This document shows positions 17,172-25,061 of a stretch of DNA of 64,000 nt, piece after piece. The number at the start of each line of letters is the position of its first letter. Position 1 is the stretch's first letter. Under the pieces are notes generated by a model. That model was not told the DNA's origin, ran no database searches, and worked only from the letters and a program-made list of their open reading frames with translations. Where the stretch lies: assembly GCF_900626285.1 (NCBI RefSeq), contig NZ_LR131147.1, positions 2,477,643-2,541,642 of the forward strand, written 5' to 3'. A program made the position numbers and the translations under genes. The stretch is from Intestinimonas massiliensis (ex Afouda et al. 2020). GTDB taxonomy: Bacteria; Bacillota; Clostridia; Oscillospirales; Oscillospiraceae.

Positions 17172-18626
17172 TCAATTTTCCTTGATGTGAGCCAGCTTCT
17201 TGGCCAGTTCCTTCTTCATGGCCAGGTTGCCCTGACGGGCGATCATGATGCGCTGGGCCTGCGGCGAGCCGGCGCCGTGCATGGACTCGGTGCGGTAGCC
17301 CACAGCGGCGGTGCCCAGACACAGGTTCTCGATGAGCCGCAGCACCCGCAGCCGGTTCTCAGTGGTCACCCCGGGAGCGGCCTTCAGGTACTTGTCGATG
17401 ACGGGGCCCAGCTTGGGATCCCGGAAGTCGGCCTCGGAGGGGGCGGTGACCATCAGACCGCCGGCGATGTCCTCAGCCAGACGGACGATTTCGTAGGGGA
17501 AGCGGGTGACGTTCTGCTTGCACACGTTGGCCAGCAGCAGGTCGATCATGTAGTTGCCGCTGGCGGTGGGGTGGCCCTCGGCGGAGCAGGCGATGCCGCA
17601 GCAGTACAGGGTCTCGTTCAGGTGGGTCATCTCGATGAGCTTGTCCTTGATGTGGGAGGCCTTGGCACAGCCGTTGTAGTCGGCGGCCAGGGCGGCGGCG
17701 CCGATGAGCACATCGCCCACGCCCACCTTGCATCCGCCGTAGCTCTGGCGGTGATAGCCGGCGAAGCGCTCCACCATCATGCCGGCAAATTCGGTCTCGC
17801 CGTTGAGGAAGATCCGGTCGTTGGGCACGAACACGTTGTCAAACACGGTCAGGGCCTCCACGCCGCCGAACTCGCTGTTGCCCACGTCCAGCTCGCTGCC
17901 CTCCCGCTTGCGGGTGTCGCAGCTCTGGCGGCCGATGATCATGTAGATGCCCTGGGTGTCCACCGGCACGGCGAAGGACACGGCGTAGTCCTTGTCCTCG
18001 GGGCCCATGGAGATGGTGGGCATGACGATGACCTCGTGGGAGTTCAGAATGCCGGTCTGGTGCATCTTGGCGCCCCGGACCACGATGCCGTCGGGACGGC
18101 GCTCCACCACGCGGAGGAACAGGTCGGGGTCCTCCTGCTGGTGGGGAGCCTTGGACCGGTCGCCCTTGGGGTCGGTCATGGCGCCGTCCACCGTCAGGTC
18201 CCCGGACTGGACCCGCAGCATGAATTTCTTGAAGTTCTCGTGGTAGCTGGTGCCGTACTTCTGGTCGATCTCATAGGTGGTGGAGTACACCGCGTTGAAG
18301 GCGTCCATGCCCACGCAGCGCTGGAAGCAGGCGGCGGTCTGCTGGCCCAGCAGGCGCTGCATCTTTACCTTGTTGCGCAGATCCTCGGTGGAGCGGTGGA
18401 TGTGGGTGAAGCGGTTGATCCGCTCTCCGGTCTCGGGGGAGATGACGGTCATCAGTTCCTGATACTCCGGCTTCTGCGCCAGATCGTAGGTCATGCGGAC
18501 GCTGTTGAGGGCGGGGCGGAGGATGGGGTCATCCACCGGATTTTCCACCTTCTTGCCGAACATATAGACCTGCATCTTCATCTTCCGGATGCTCTCGATA
18601 TACTGTTCGCCGGTCATAAGAGCCAT
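17172..18626 (-). CDS. abfD: 4-hydroxybutyryl-CoA dehydratase / vinylacetyl-CoA isomerase
   Basis: A 484-residue flavin and [4Fe-4S] enzyme that dehydrates 4-hydroxybutyryl-CoA to crotonyl-CoA. The cluster ligands known from the Clostridium enzyme can be placed: Cys100 and Cys104 in AACFQRC, then His292 and Cys299 in YHRQSYGGC. Tyr296 is also kept. This separates it from the related 4-hydroxyphenylacetate hydroxylases, which lack the cysteines. The ribosome site AAAGGTGAG precedes the ATG. It heads the operon that continues with the GldA-like gene, acyl-CoA dehydrogenase and etfBA, consistent with a route to butyryl-CoA. Confidence 0.9.
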   Translation of the reverse strand: MALMTGEQYIESIRKMKMQVYMFGKKVENPVDDPILRPALNSVRMTYDLAQKPEYQELMTVISPETGERINRFTHIHRSTEDLRNKVKMQRLLGQQTAACFQRCVGMDAFNAVYSTTYEIDQKYGTSYHENFKKFMLRVQSGDLTVDGAMTDPKGDRSKAPHQQEDPDLFLRVVERRPDGIVVRGAKMHQTGILNSHEVIVMPTISMGPEDKDYAVSFAVPVDTQGIYMIIGRQSCDTRKREGSELDVGNSEFGGVEALTVFDNVFVPNDRIFLNGETEFAGMMVERFAGYHRQSYGGCKVGVGDVLIGAAALAADYNGCAKASHIKDKLIEMTHLNETLYCCGIACSAEGHPTASGNYMIDLLLANVCKQNVTRFPYEIVRLAEDIAGGLMVTAPSEADFRDPKLGPVIDKYLKAAPGVTTENRLRVLRLIENLCLGTAAVGYRTESMHGAGSPQAQRIMIARQGNLAMKKELAKKLAHIKEN

Positions 18627-18660
18627 AATTACTCACCTTTCTTTTCTGATGGCAATAATA

Positions 18661-18701
18661 AAAAAGGGCGCGCCGCAAAGTTCTGAATTTGCGGTACGCC
18701 C
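18661..18701 (-). terminator. Terminator between the aldolase and dehydratase genes
   Basis: Read on the minus strand, GGGCG-TA-CCGCAAA pairs with TTTGCGG-CG-CGCCC around an 8-nt loop and is followed by TTTTT. It lies only 35 bp before the dehydratase start. It may act as a partial terminator separating the cupin-aldolase pair from the larger operon. Confidence 0.65.
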
Positions 18702-18725
18702 TTCTCCGGTGTGGGAGGGCCCAAC

Positions 18726-19526
18726 TCAGCCCTGCGCCACCATGTCCCGGATGCTGGTCAGGTGCTGCTTGGAGCGGCTGCAGAAGAAGCCCAGATCATT
18801 CATGCAGGTCACGAACTGGAAGCCCTGCTTGATGCGGCGGGCGGCATCCTCTGCACTGGCGGTGACAATGCCGGGGATGACATTGTTTTTCTGGCAGGCC
18901 TTGAGGACCTTGTCGATGGCGGCCACCATCTCGGGGGAATTCACCGAGTGGCTGGCGGAGGAATCAGCCTTGAACTGAATCCCCATGTCCAGGGACAGGT
19001 CGCCGGTACCGATGAAGATGCAGTCGATGCCGGGCACGGCGGCGATCTCATCGATATTGTTCACGGCCTCCAGGGACTCGCACTGGGCGATGGCCAGCAC
19101 GTTGTCGTTGCAGGTGTGGATATAGTCGGGGTAGTTGCCCCAGCGGGGGCCGCGGCCGCCGTTGGCGCCCCGCTTGCCCAGAGGCGCGTACTTGGTGAAG
19201 TTGACCATATTCCGGGCCTGCTCGGCGGTGTTGATCAGGGGGGCCATGACGCCGTTCAGACCCACATCCAGCATACGGCTCATCATGGGGCCGTCGTCGG
19301 GGTCATAGACCCGCATCAGGGGGGCCATGCCGTACATCTCGGAGGCACGGCACATATGCACCAGGGTCTCGGCGTCGGTCTGGGCGTGCTCACAGTCGAT
19401 GAGCACGAAGTCCAGACCGTTGATGCCCAGAATCTCGCAGTTGGTGGCGGAGCTGGAGGCCACGAAGGCGCCCAGCGCGTAGCCGTTGGCCGCGATCTTT
19501 TCCTTGACTAGATTACGCATTTGCAT
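18726..19526 (-). CDS. HpcH/HpaI family class II aldolase
   Basis: A 266-residue TIM-barrel, metal-dependent aldolase of the family that cleaves 4-hydroxy-2-oxo acids or related keto-deoxy sugar acids to pyruvate plus an aldehyde. The catalytic His is in IDCEHAQTD, the pyruvate-binding Arg is in MRVYDPDD, and the metal ligands are Glu in AQCESLEAV and Asp in FIGTGDLSLDMG. The glycine/arginine loop RGANGGRGPRWG matches the family. The substrate is not evident. The gene sits behind a cupin gene and shares its sigma-54 promoter. Confidence 0.88.
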   Translation of the reverse strand: MQMRNLVKEKIAANGYALGAFVASSSATNCEILGINGLDFVLIDCEHAQTDAETLVHMCRASEMYGMAPLMRVYDPDDGPMMSRMLDVGLNGVMAPLINTAEQARNMVNFTKYAPLGKRGANGGRGPRWGNYPDYIHTCNDNVLAIAQCESLEAVNNIDEIAAVPGIDCIFIGTGDLSLDMGIQFKADSSASHSVNSPEMVAAIDKVLKACQKNNVIPGIVTASAEDAARRIKQGFQFVTCMNDLGFFCSRSKQHLTSIRDMVAQG

Positions 19527-19568
19527 AGCTGCGGCAGTCCTTTCTGTTGAACGAGAGTGGCGGAACGC

Positions 19569-20045
19569 TTAGGCGCGCACCTCCGCGCTGGCATCCTGAG
19601 GAGCGTCCAGATCGGGAACTTCCCGTCCGCCGGCATCCCAGTCGATATCGAACTCGGACTTCAGCCAGGCCTTGTACTCGTCACAGCTGGAGGAACGACG
19701 GGGAGACATGATGTCCATCTGATAGCAGGGGCCCTGAGAGCGGTACACGTGAGCGTAGTGTACATAGTGAGGGGGCACGTTGACCCAGCAGCCGGGAGCC
19801 AGACGATAAGGCACGCCGTCCACCCAGTAGTCGCACTCGCCCTTCACCACAGTGGCGATCTGCTCGTTGGGATGGGTGTGGGGGCCGATGGGCATGCCGT
19901 TGTACATCTTGCCGAGGCACATATGCATGTTAGCGGCCTCCATGGCGAAGCACTTCATGTAGCACATCACCTTACCGTCTACATCCTTGCGGTGGTTGGG
20001 CATCCAGGGCAGGTCGTTGTAATTGCCGTACATGATCTTGGCCAT
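19569..20045 (-). CDS. Cupin-domain protein
   Basis: A 158-residue single-domain cupin. The start at 20045 (MAKIMYGNYNDLPWM) has AAAGGAGAA upstream; the longer frame enters the sigma-54 promoter. Cupin motif 1 reads GPHTHPNEQIATVVKGE and motif 2 contains PPHYVHYAHVY, so a metal site is likely. A clear paralogue is encoded at 26921-27301. The role is unknown; the position as first gene under a sigma-54 promoter suggests an isomerase or sensor step in the pathway. Confidence 0.85.
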   Translation of the reverse strand: MAKIMYGNYNDLPWMPNHRKDVDGKVMCYMKCFAMEAANMHMCLGKMYNGMPIGPHTHPNEQIATVVKGECDYWVDGVPYRLAPGCWVNVPPHYVHYAHVYRSQGPCYQMDIMSPRRSSSCDEYKAWLKSEFDIDWDAGGREVPDLDAPQDASAEVRA

Positions 20046-20112
20046 AATTGTTCTCCTTTCTAATCTGGAACTGTGATTTGGACCGACGAACGGTTCTCTG
20101 CCCTGGGTATAG

Positions 20113-20129
20113 TGCAAAATTGATGCCAG
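20113..20129 (-). promoter_or_regulatory. Sigma-54 promoter for the leftward catabolic operon
   Basis: On the minus strand TGGCATCAATTTTGCA (20128-20113) has GG and GC separated by exactly 10 bases, the -24/-12 pattern. It lies about 70 bp ahead of the cupin gene. Confidence 0.85.
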
Positions 20130-20208
20130 CTTTTCAAATCCGCATAAATCCTGTTTTCTGCGGCATTGAGCCCCATCCGGCAGGGGGGATAAGGGCGAAT
20201 TAAAGCGA

Positions 20209-20243
20209 TTTTGCATTAAAAGCGTGCATTACGATGCAAAAAC
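20209..20243. promoter_or_regulatory. Candidate activator sites between divergent sigma-54 promoters
   Basis: TTTTGCAT and ATGCAAAA face each other as an inverted repeat, with a further GTGCATTA between them. The 12-mer CGATGCAAAAAC (20232-20243) recurs exactly, in reverse orientation, at 24810-24821 ahead of the other sigma-54 promoter. Confidence 0.5.
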
Positions 20244-20288
20244 AACTTGGATAAGGGGCCAATCTCCTTGAAAACAATAGGTGGGGAC

Positions 20289-20305
20289 TTGGCATATAAA
20301 TTGCA
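20289..20305 (+). promoter_or_regulatory. Sigma-54 promoter for the mutarotase-like/oxidoreductase operon
   Basis: TTGGCATATAAATTGCA has GG (20291-20292) and GC (20303-20304) separated by 10 bases. It lies about 75 bp upstream of the start codon at 20380. Confidence 0.88.
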
Positions 20306-20379
20306 CATTATTTTTACATCAAAATACTGCGCCAACCGGCGCACGATCAACGATATCAAAAAGGGTGGGTGAATCTCGC

Positions 20380-21258
20380 ATGAGTCAGACAGTAAAAAAA
20401 GAGGTGTTCGGCACTACGGAGCGGGGTCAGGAAGTGCTGCTGTTCCGAATTCCCAACAACACCAATGATTACATTGAAGTGACCAACTACGGCTGCTCCA
20501 TTCGGGGGATCTACGTCCACAACAATCAGGGCGTCATTCAGAATGTGGCATGGGGCGGGAAGAGCCTGAGCGAGTACGAGAAGACAAATCCCAGCACCAT
20601 TTTCGGGGGCAAGCTGGGCCAGGCCCTGGCCCACAAGGTCTGGGATGTGGTGGACGTGGGGGAAAACTATGTGTTTATGGCCAGCCAGTGCGAGGCTGAC
20701 GAGGCGGGCTGCTCCAGCGCGGTCAAGGTGGGCTGCCACATCATGTGGGTCAACCTGAACCGGCTGGTGATCGACCTGTTCGTGACGCCGGCAAAGAGCG
20801 TGGAGCTGCCCCTGTCCACCCAGCTTCTGGTGGATACCGACAGATACAAGAATCTGAAGATCCGTTCCTTCTGCCCCCAGGTCATGGAGCCGGGCAAGGA
20901 GCCCCGCCCCGTGAACGAGACCAAGTACGCCGATATGCAGTTCAGCGATGTGGACGGCGCGGCGGATACCTTTGTCAGCACCCATGAGGAGATCAAGCCC
21001 ATGGCCGAAGTGGCTGATATGGGGGAGGGCATGTATCTGTCCGCCTATACCACGCTCTCCGCGCTGCGGATGGAAAAGGAGGCCGCTTCCGGCGCGGTCC
21101 GCCTGGTGCAGGAGGCCTGCCAGCCGGTGGCCCTGGGCAGCGGGGTCTCCTTTACCGCCCGGGCCATTTATGGTGTGGACTATCTCCGCCCCCAGCCCGC
21201 CAGTGAGGAGGAAGAGGTGGACATCAACCCCATGTCCGTATTCTTCGCCGGCGAATGA
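20380..21258 (+). CDS. Aldose 1-epimerase-like (galactose mutarotase fold) protein
   Basis: A 292-residue protein resembling the N-terminal part of GalM-type mutarotases (EVFGTTERGQEVLLF, then EVTNYGCSIRGIYV). The usual catalytic NHTYFNL motif is not visible, so it may bind a sugar-like ligand or catalyse a different reaction. The ATG at 20380 has only a weak GGGTGGG site, and the longer upstream frame overlaps the sigma-54 promoter. It is co-transcribed with the flavin oxidoreductase 30 bp downstream. Fold assignment is moderately sure; function is unknown. Confidence 0.65.
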   Translation: MSQTVKKEVFGTTERGQEVLLFRIPNNTNDYIEVTNYGCSIRGIYVHNNQGVIQNVAWGGKSLSEYEKTNPSTIFGGKLGQALAHKVWDVVDVGENYVFMASQCEADEAGCSSAVKVGCHIMWVNLNRLVIDLFVTPAKSVELPLSTQLLVDTDRYKNLKIRSFCPQVMEPGKEPRPVNETKYADMQFSDVDGAADTFVSTHEEIKPMAEVADMGEGMYLSAYTTLSALRMEKEAASGAVRLVQEACQPVALGSGVSFTARAIYGVDYLRPQPASEEEEVDINPMSVFFAGE

Positions 21259-21288
21259 GAAGATCCGCCTGGGACCCGGAGACGCAAA

Positions 21289-23235
21289 ATGGAACAGTTT
21301 AAGCACCTTTTTACCCCGCTGCGCGTGGGGAGCATGACGGTAAAAAATCGGATCTTTATGGCCCCCATCTCCACTCACATGGCGGATACGGAAGGCCGGC
21401 TCACGGAGGATGAGCTGAAGTACTACGAGGCCCGGGCGAAGGGCGGCGTAGGCTACATCACCGTGGCCAGCGTGCTGATCGAAAAGCTCAGCCGCTACGG
21501 GACCTACCGCAATCTTGGCCTGTATGAGGACTGGCATGTGGAGAACCTCCGCCGGCTGACGGAGCTGGTCCATGCCCACGGCACCATGATCGGGGCGCAG
21601 CTGCTCCATCCCGCCGTGGCGGCCCCTTCCAGCTATAACGAGGGCCGCCGGCCCGTGGCGGCCTCCCCTGTGGTGACCCGGCCCTATTCCGAACTGCCCA
21701 GACCGCTGACGGTCCCGGAGATCCGGGACTATGTGGCGCTGTTTGCCGGGGCTGCCCGCCGGGCCAGGCTGGCGGGCTTCGATGCGGTGGAGATCCACTG
21801 CTGTCACCGGCACGGCCTGCTGGGCCTGTTCCTCTCCCCGCTGCACAACAAGCGGGTGGATGAGTACGGCGGCGGCGTGGCCGGCCGGGCCCGGTTCGCG
21901 GTGGAGGTCATCCAGGCCGTGCGGGAGCAGGTGGGACCGGAGTTTCCCATCATTGTCCGCATGTCGGCCTGCGATGAGGAGCCGGGGGGACAGTCCCTCA
22001 CCGAGGGGATGGAGCTTGCCCGGCGCTTCGAAGAGGCCGGGGCCTCCATGATCCATCTGTCCGACGGCTGCTTTGACAGCCCCTGGAACACGACGGCGCC
22101 CTTTGGACGGGCCCAGGGCTTCAATATGGAGTATGCCGCCAGGATCCGCCGGGCGATCCACATCCCCCTGGGTGTGGTGGGCCGGATCAACGAGCCCTGG
22201 GTGGGCGAATTGATGCTGGAGCAGGGTGCCTGCGACGCGGTCTATGTGGGCCGGGCCCTCATCTGCGATCCCGACTTTCCCAATAAGGCCCGGCTGGACC
22301 CGGAGACCATCCGCCCGTGCATCGGGTGCCTGCGCTGCCTGGCCTCGGTCAATGCCGATCAGCCCTTCTGCTGCACCATCAATCCGGAGGCCGGACGGGA
22401 GGCCATGGCGGCCTCATCCGCGCCGCCTGTGGCCGGGAAAAAGGTCCTGGTGGTGGGCGGCGGACCGGGCGGACTGACGGCGGCCATTTACGCGGCGGAG
22501 CGGGGCCACAGCGTTACGCTGGCCGAGCGGGCGGACCATTTGGGCGGGCAGATGTATCTGGCCGCGTTCCCGCCCTGCAAGCAGGAGATCGCCAAGGCCA
22601 CCGCGTATTTCATCCGGCGGGCCCGGAAGGCCGGCGTGGACATCCGTCTGAACTGCCCGGTTACCCCGGCCTGGATCCGGGAGGAGCACTGGGACCTGGT
22701 CATCCTGGCCACCGGGAGCCGCAGCCTGATCCCCGGGTTCCTCCGGGGGGCGGAGCGGCTGGTCACCGCCTGGGATGTCCTGGAGGGGAAGGAGATTCCC
22801 GGACAGAACACCGTGATCGTGGGGGGCGGCTCCGTGGGCTGTGAGACGGCGGACTTCCTCCTTCCGGCCCACCGGGACCTGAAGGCCAACAGCCGCCGGG
22901 TCACGGTGCTGGAGATGGACACCGTCCTGGACCGGGAGGATCGGACTTCTGCCCGGTCCCTGCTGATGCTGCGGCTGGCGGAAAAGGGATGCAGGCTGCT
23001 GACCGGTGCCAAGGTGGTGTCCGTCAGCGGCAGGACCATCACCTATGAAAAAGACGGACAGACCCGCACCATTTCCGGCGTGGACACCGTGGTTTCCGCC
23101 GCCGGCCTTGCGCCTGAGACGGAACTCCGGGCGGAGCTGGAGCAGGCGGGCGTTCCGTTTGCGGCAGTGGAGCAGACGGCCAACATCCAGCAGGCCACCG
23201 CACAGGCCTACCTGCTGGTGCGGGAGCGCCTGTAA
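21289..23235 (+). CDS. Old-yellow-enzyme-type NADH:flavin oxidoreductase with Fe-S and FAD domains
   Basis: A 648-residue enzyme of the 2,4-dienoyl-CoA/2-enoate reductase family. It has an N-terminal FMN barrel (LFTPLRVGSMTVKNRIFMAP), a [4Fe-4S] segment near residue 345 (CIGCLRC followed by Cys-Cys) and a C-terminal FAD/NAD domain (VLVVGGGPGGLTAAIYAAERG). Such enzymes reduce activated C=C bonds. The loop before FLSPLHNKRVDEYGG normally contains a catalytic Tyr (HGYLL). Here it reads HCCHRHGLL with no Tyr, so the acid may be supplied differently. It shares a sigma-54 promoter with the mutarotase-like gene. Confidence 0.88.
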   Translation: MEQFKHLFTPLRVGSMTVKNRIFMAPISTHMADTEGRLTEDELKYYEARAKGGVGYITVASVLIEKLSRYGTYRNLGLYEDWHVENLRRLTELVHAHGTMIGAQLLHPAVAAPSSYNEGRRPVAASPVVTRPYSELPRPLTVPEIRDYVALFAGAARRARLAGFDAVEIHCCHRHGLLGLFLSPLHNKRVDEYGGGVAGRARFAVEVIQAVREQVGPEFPIIVRMSACDEEPGGQSLTEGMELARRFEEAGASMIHLSDGCFDSPWNTTAPFGRAQGFNMEYAARIRRAIHIPLGVVGRINEPWVGELMLEQGACDAVYVGRALICDPDFPNKARLDPETIRPCIGCLRCLASVNADQPFCCTINPEAGREAMAASSAPPVAGKKVLVVGGGPGGLTAAIYAAERGHSVTLAERADHLGGQMYLAAFPPCKQEIAKATAYFIRRARKAGVDIRLNCPVTPAWIREEHWDLVILATGSRSLIPGFLRGAERLVTAWDVLEGKEIPGQNTVIVGGGSVGCETADFLLPAHRDLKANSRRVTVLEMDTVLDREDRTSARSLLMLRLAEKGCRLLTGAKVVSVSGRTITYEKDGQTRTISGVDTVVSAAGLAPETELRAELEQAGVPFAAVEQTANIQQATAQAYLLVRERL

Positions 23236-23242
23236 GGAATAA

Positions 23243-23286
23243 AAAAACAGGAGCGGCATCCCATAAGAGATGCCGCTCCTGTTTTT
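23243..23286 (+). terminator. Bidirectional terminator
   Basis: An 18-bp stem (23243-23260 with 23269-23286) with A and T runs at both ends. It separates the oxidoreductase gene (+) from the convergent activator gene (-). Confidence 0.92.
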
Positions 23287-23299
23287 GGCTTGAGGCCGG

Positions 23300-24769
23300 T
23301 TACCAGTCGGTGATGCCCAGCGCCTTGGCCTTGCGCACAATGGTGGACTGGGTGGTGCCCAGCGCCTCCGCCGCCTTATACGTAGTCTTGTAGGTGGACA
23401 GGGCCTCGGAGATCAGCCTGCGCTCCAGAATGGCCACCGATTCTTTCAGGCTTACGCTGCCCGGCATGTTGACCGATTCTGTGGCGTCGTTTCCCATGGC
23501 AGCGCATACCTGGTCCACGGTGATGGCGTCCTTTTCGCCGATCACCACCAGCCGCTCCACCGCGTTTTCCAGCTCCCGGACGTTGCCCGGCCATGAATAT
23601 TGTTCCAGGGTAAATACGGCCTGGCTGGTAAAGAATTTGGATTTCTGGTATTTTTTGTTGAACTGGCTGAGGAACGCGGAGGCCAGCAGGGGAATGTCCT
23701 CCTTGCGCTGGCGGAGGGCGGGAATCTGGATGGGGAATACGTTGAGCCGGTAGAACAGGTCCATGCGGAAGCTGCCGTTTTTGGTCATGGCCATCAGATC
23801 CCGGTTGGTGGCGGCGATGACCCGTATATCAATGGGGATTTTTTTGGTGCCGCCCACCCGGCGGAACTCCCGCTCCTGCAGAACACGCAGCAGCTTGGGC
23901 TGGAGGTGAAGGGGAAATTCGCCGATCTCATCCAGCATGATGGTACCCCCGTTAGCCATTTCGAACAGGCCGACCTTGGTGGAAATGGCCCCGGTAAAGG
24001 CGCCCTTCTCGTGGCCGAACAGCTCGGACTCCAACAGATTCTCCGGAATGGCGGCGCAGTTTACCGTGATAAAGGGCTTGTCCTTTCGCTGGCTCTCGCT
24101 GTAGATCTCCTTGGCAACCATCTCCTTGCCCACGCCGCTTTCGTCGGAGATCAGGACGCTGGCATCTGAGGAGGCGACCACCGTGATGAGCCGCCGCAGG
24201 GATACCATGGCCTTGGAGCTGCCGATGAGGTTGGAATCGGCCTGGTTGCTGCGGAGATACTGCAGCTCCTGCTGGAGCACGGAGTTTTTCTGCATTTCCC
24301 GTTCGATGGCATCCCGCCAGCGCCCCAGCGCGGTCAGATCCTGCACCATGGTGACCACGCAGAGCACATTATCGTCGTCCCCGAAAATAGGGGTGGCGGT
24401 GACCATCATCTGCCGGAAGTCGGGGGTTTGGGTCATACAGGTGATCTGCCTGCCCAGCTGGGCCGCCTGTACGGCGGCGGAGACGGTCTTGGGTTCGGTA
24501 AAATGCTCGTAGCTGATCTTTTCCGGCTCCTCGGAGGCCTCATCCTTCAGAGACAGGTAGAAATTCAGATGCTCCTTCTCCAGCAAATTGTGGATGTGCT
24601 GGCCTACGGCCTCCTCCGGAGACTTCCGGTACATGATGGACCAGGCCTTGTTGACAAAGCGGACAATGCCGTCCGGGGTGGTGATGTGGATGGGCTGGTT
24701 GACCAGGTCGGCCATCACGTAGATATTGAGAAAACGCGGATCTTCCCACGGCTGCGGGGTGCTGGCCAT
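23300..24769 (-). CDS. Sigma-54-dependent transcriptional activator with PAS domain
   Basis: A 489-residue enhancer-binding protein. An N-terminal PAS-like domain (about residues 15-150, PIHITTPDGIVRFVNKAW) is followed by an AAA+ domain. Walker A is DESGVGKE, the sigma-54 contact loop GAFTGA is intact, and Walker B is GTIMLDEIGE. The C-terminal TyrR-type helix-turn-helix reads TYKAAEALGTTQSTIVRKAK. Three sigma-54 promoters flank it, at about 20.1, 20.3 and 25.0 kb, so it is the obvious regulator of the surrounding catabolic genes. The PAS domain probably senses the substrate or an intermediate. Confidence 0.94.
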   Translation of the reverse strand: MASTPQPWEDPRFLNIYVMADLVNQPIHITTPDGIVRFVNKAWSIMYRKSPEEAVGQHIHNLLEKEHLNFYLSLKDEASEEPEKISYEHFTEPKTVSAAVQAAQLGRQITCMTQTPDFRQMMVTATPIFGDDDNVLCVVTMVQDLTALGRWRDAIEREMQKNSVLQQELQYLRSNQADSNLIGSSKAMVSLRRLITVVASSDASVLISDESGVGKEMVAKEIYSESQRKDKPFITVNCAAIPENLLESELFGHEKGAFTGAISTKVGLFEMANGGTIMLDEIGEFPLHLQPKLLRVLQEREFRRVGGTKKIPIDIRVIAATNRDLMAMTKNGSFRMDLFYRLNVFPIQIPALRQRKEDIPLLASAFLSQFNKKYQKSKFFTSQAVFTLEQYSWPGNVRELENAVERLVVIGEKDAITVDQVCAAMGNDATESVNMPGSVSLKESVAILERRLISEALSTYKTTYKAAEALGTTQSTIVRKAKALGITDW

Positions 24770-24809
24770 GTGGTGTCCCTCCCTTGAATCATTTTCAGAT
24801 TTTTAAATT

Positions 24810-24910
24810 GTTTTTGCATCGCTTGCTGGGGATTCCTTCTACTCCAGCGTTTTGCGGACAGATTGCATAAAAATCCCGTTTTGAGCCGCCGGGATGTAAT
24901 GCAATTTTGA
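24810..24910. promoter_or_regulatory. Candidate activator sites upstream of the 25.0-kb sigma-54 promoter
   Basis: GTTTTTGCATCG (24810-24821) is the exact reverse complement of the 12-mer at 20232-20243. Further TTGCAT or ATGCAA copies lie near 24863 and 24898. The spacing 90-190 bp upstream of a sigma-54 promoter is typical of enhancer sites. Confidence 0.5.
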
Positions 24911-24996
24911 ATTAGAATAATCATACTCCAAATTTGAAAAAAGCACAAGCCCCCTTGAACTGCAAGGAAAAAAGAAGTTTTTTGTCGAAGATGGAA

Positions 24997-25013
24997 TTGG
25001 CACGCGGTTTGCG
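24997..25013 (+). promoter_or_regulatory. Sigma-54 promoter of the BKACE operon
   Basis: TTGGCACGCGGTTTGCG matches the consensus, with GG (24999-25000) and GC (25011-25012) separated by 10 bases. It lies about 50 bp upstream of the start codon at 25062. Confidence 0.92.
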
Positions 25014-25061
25014 TATATCATGGGCAGAAATTCCGTTAGGAAAGGGAGCAGGACAAAGAGC

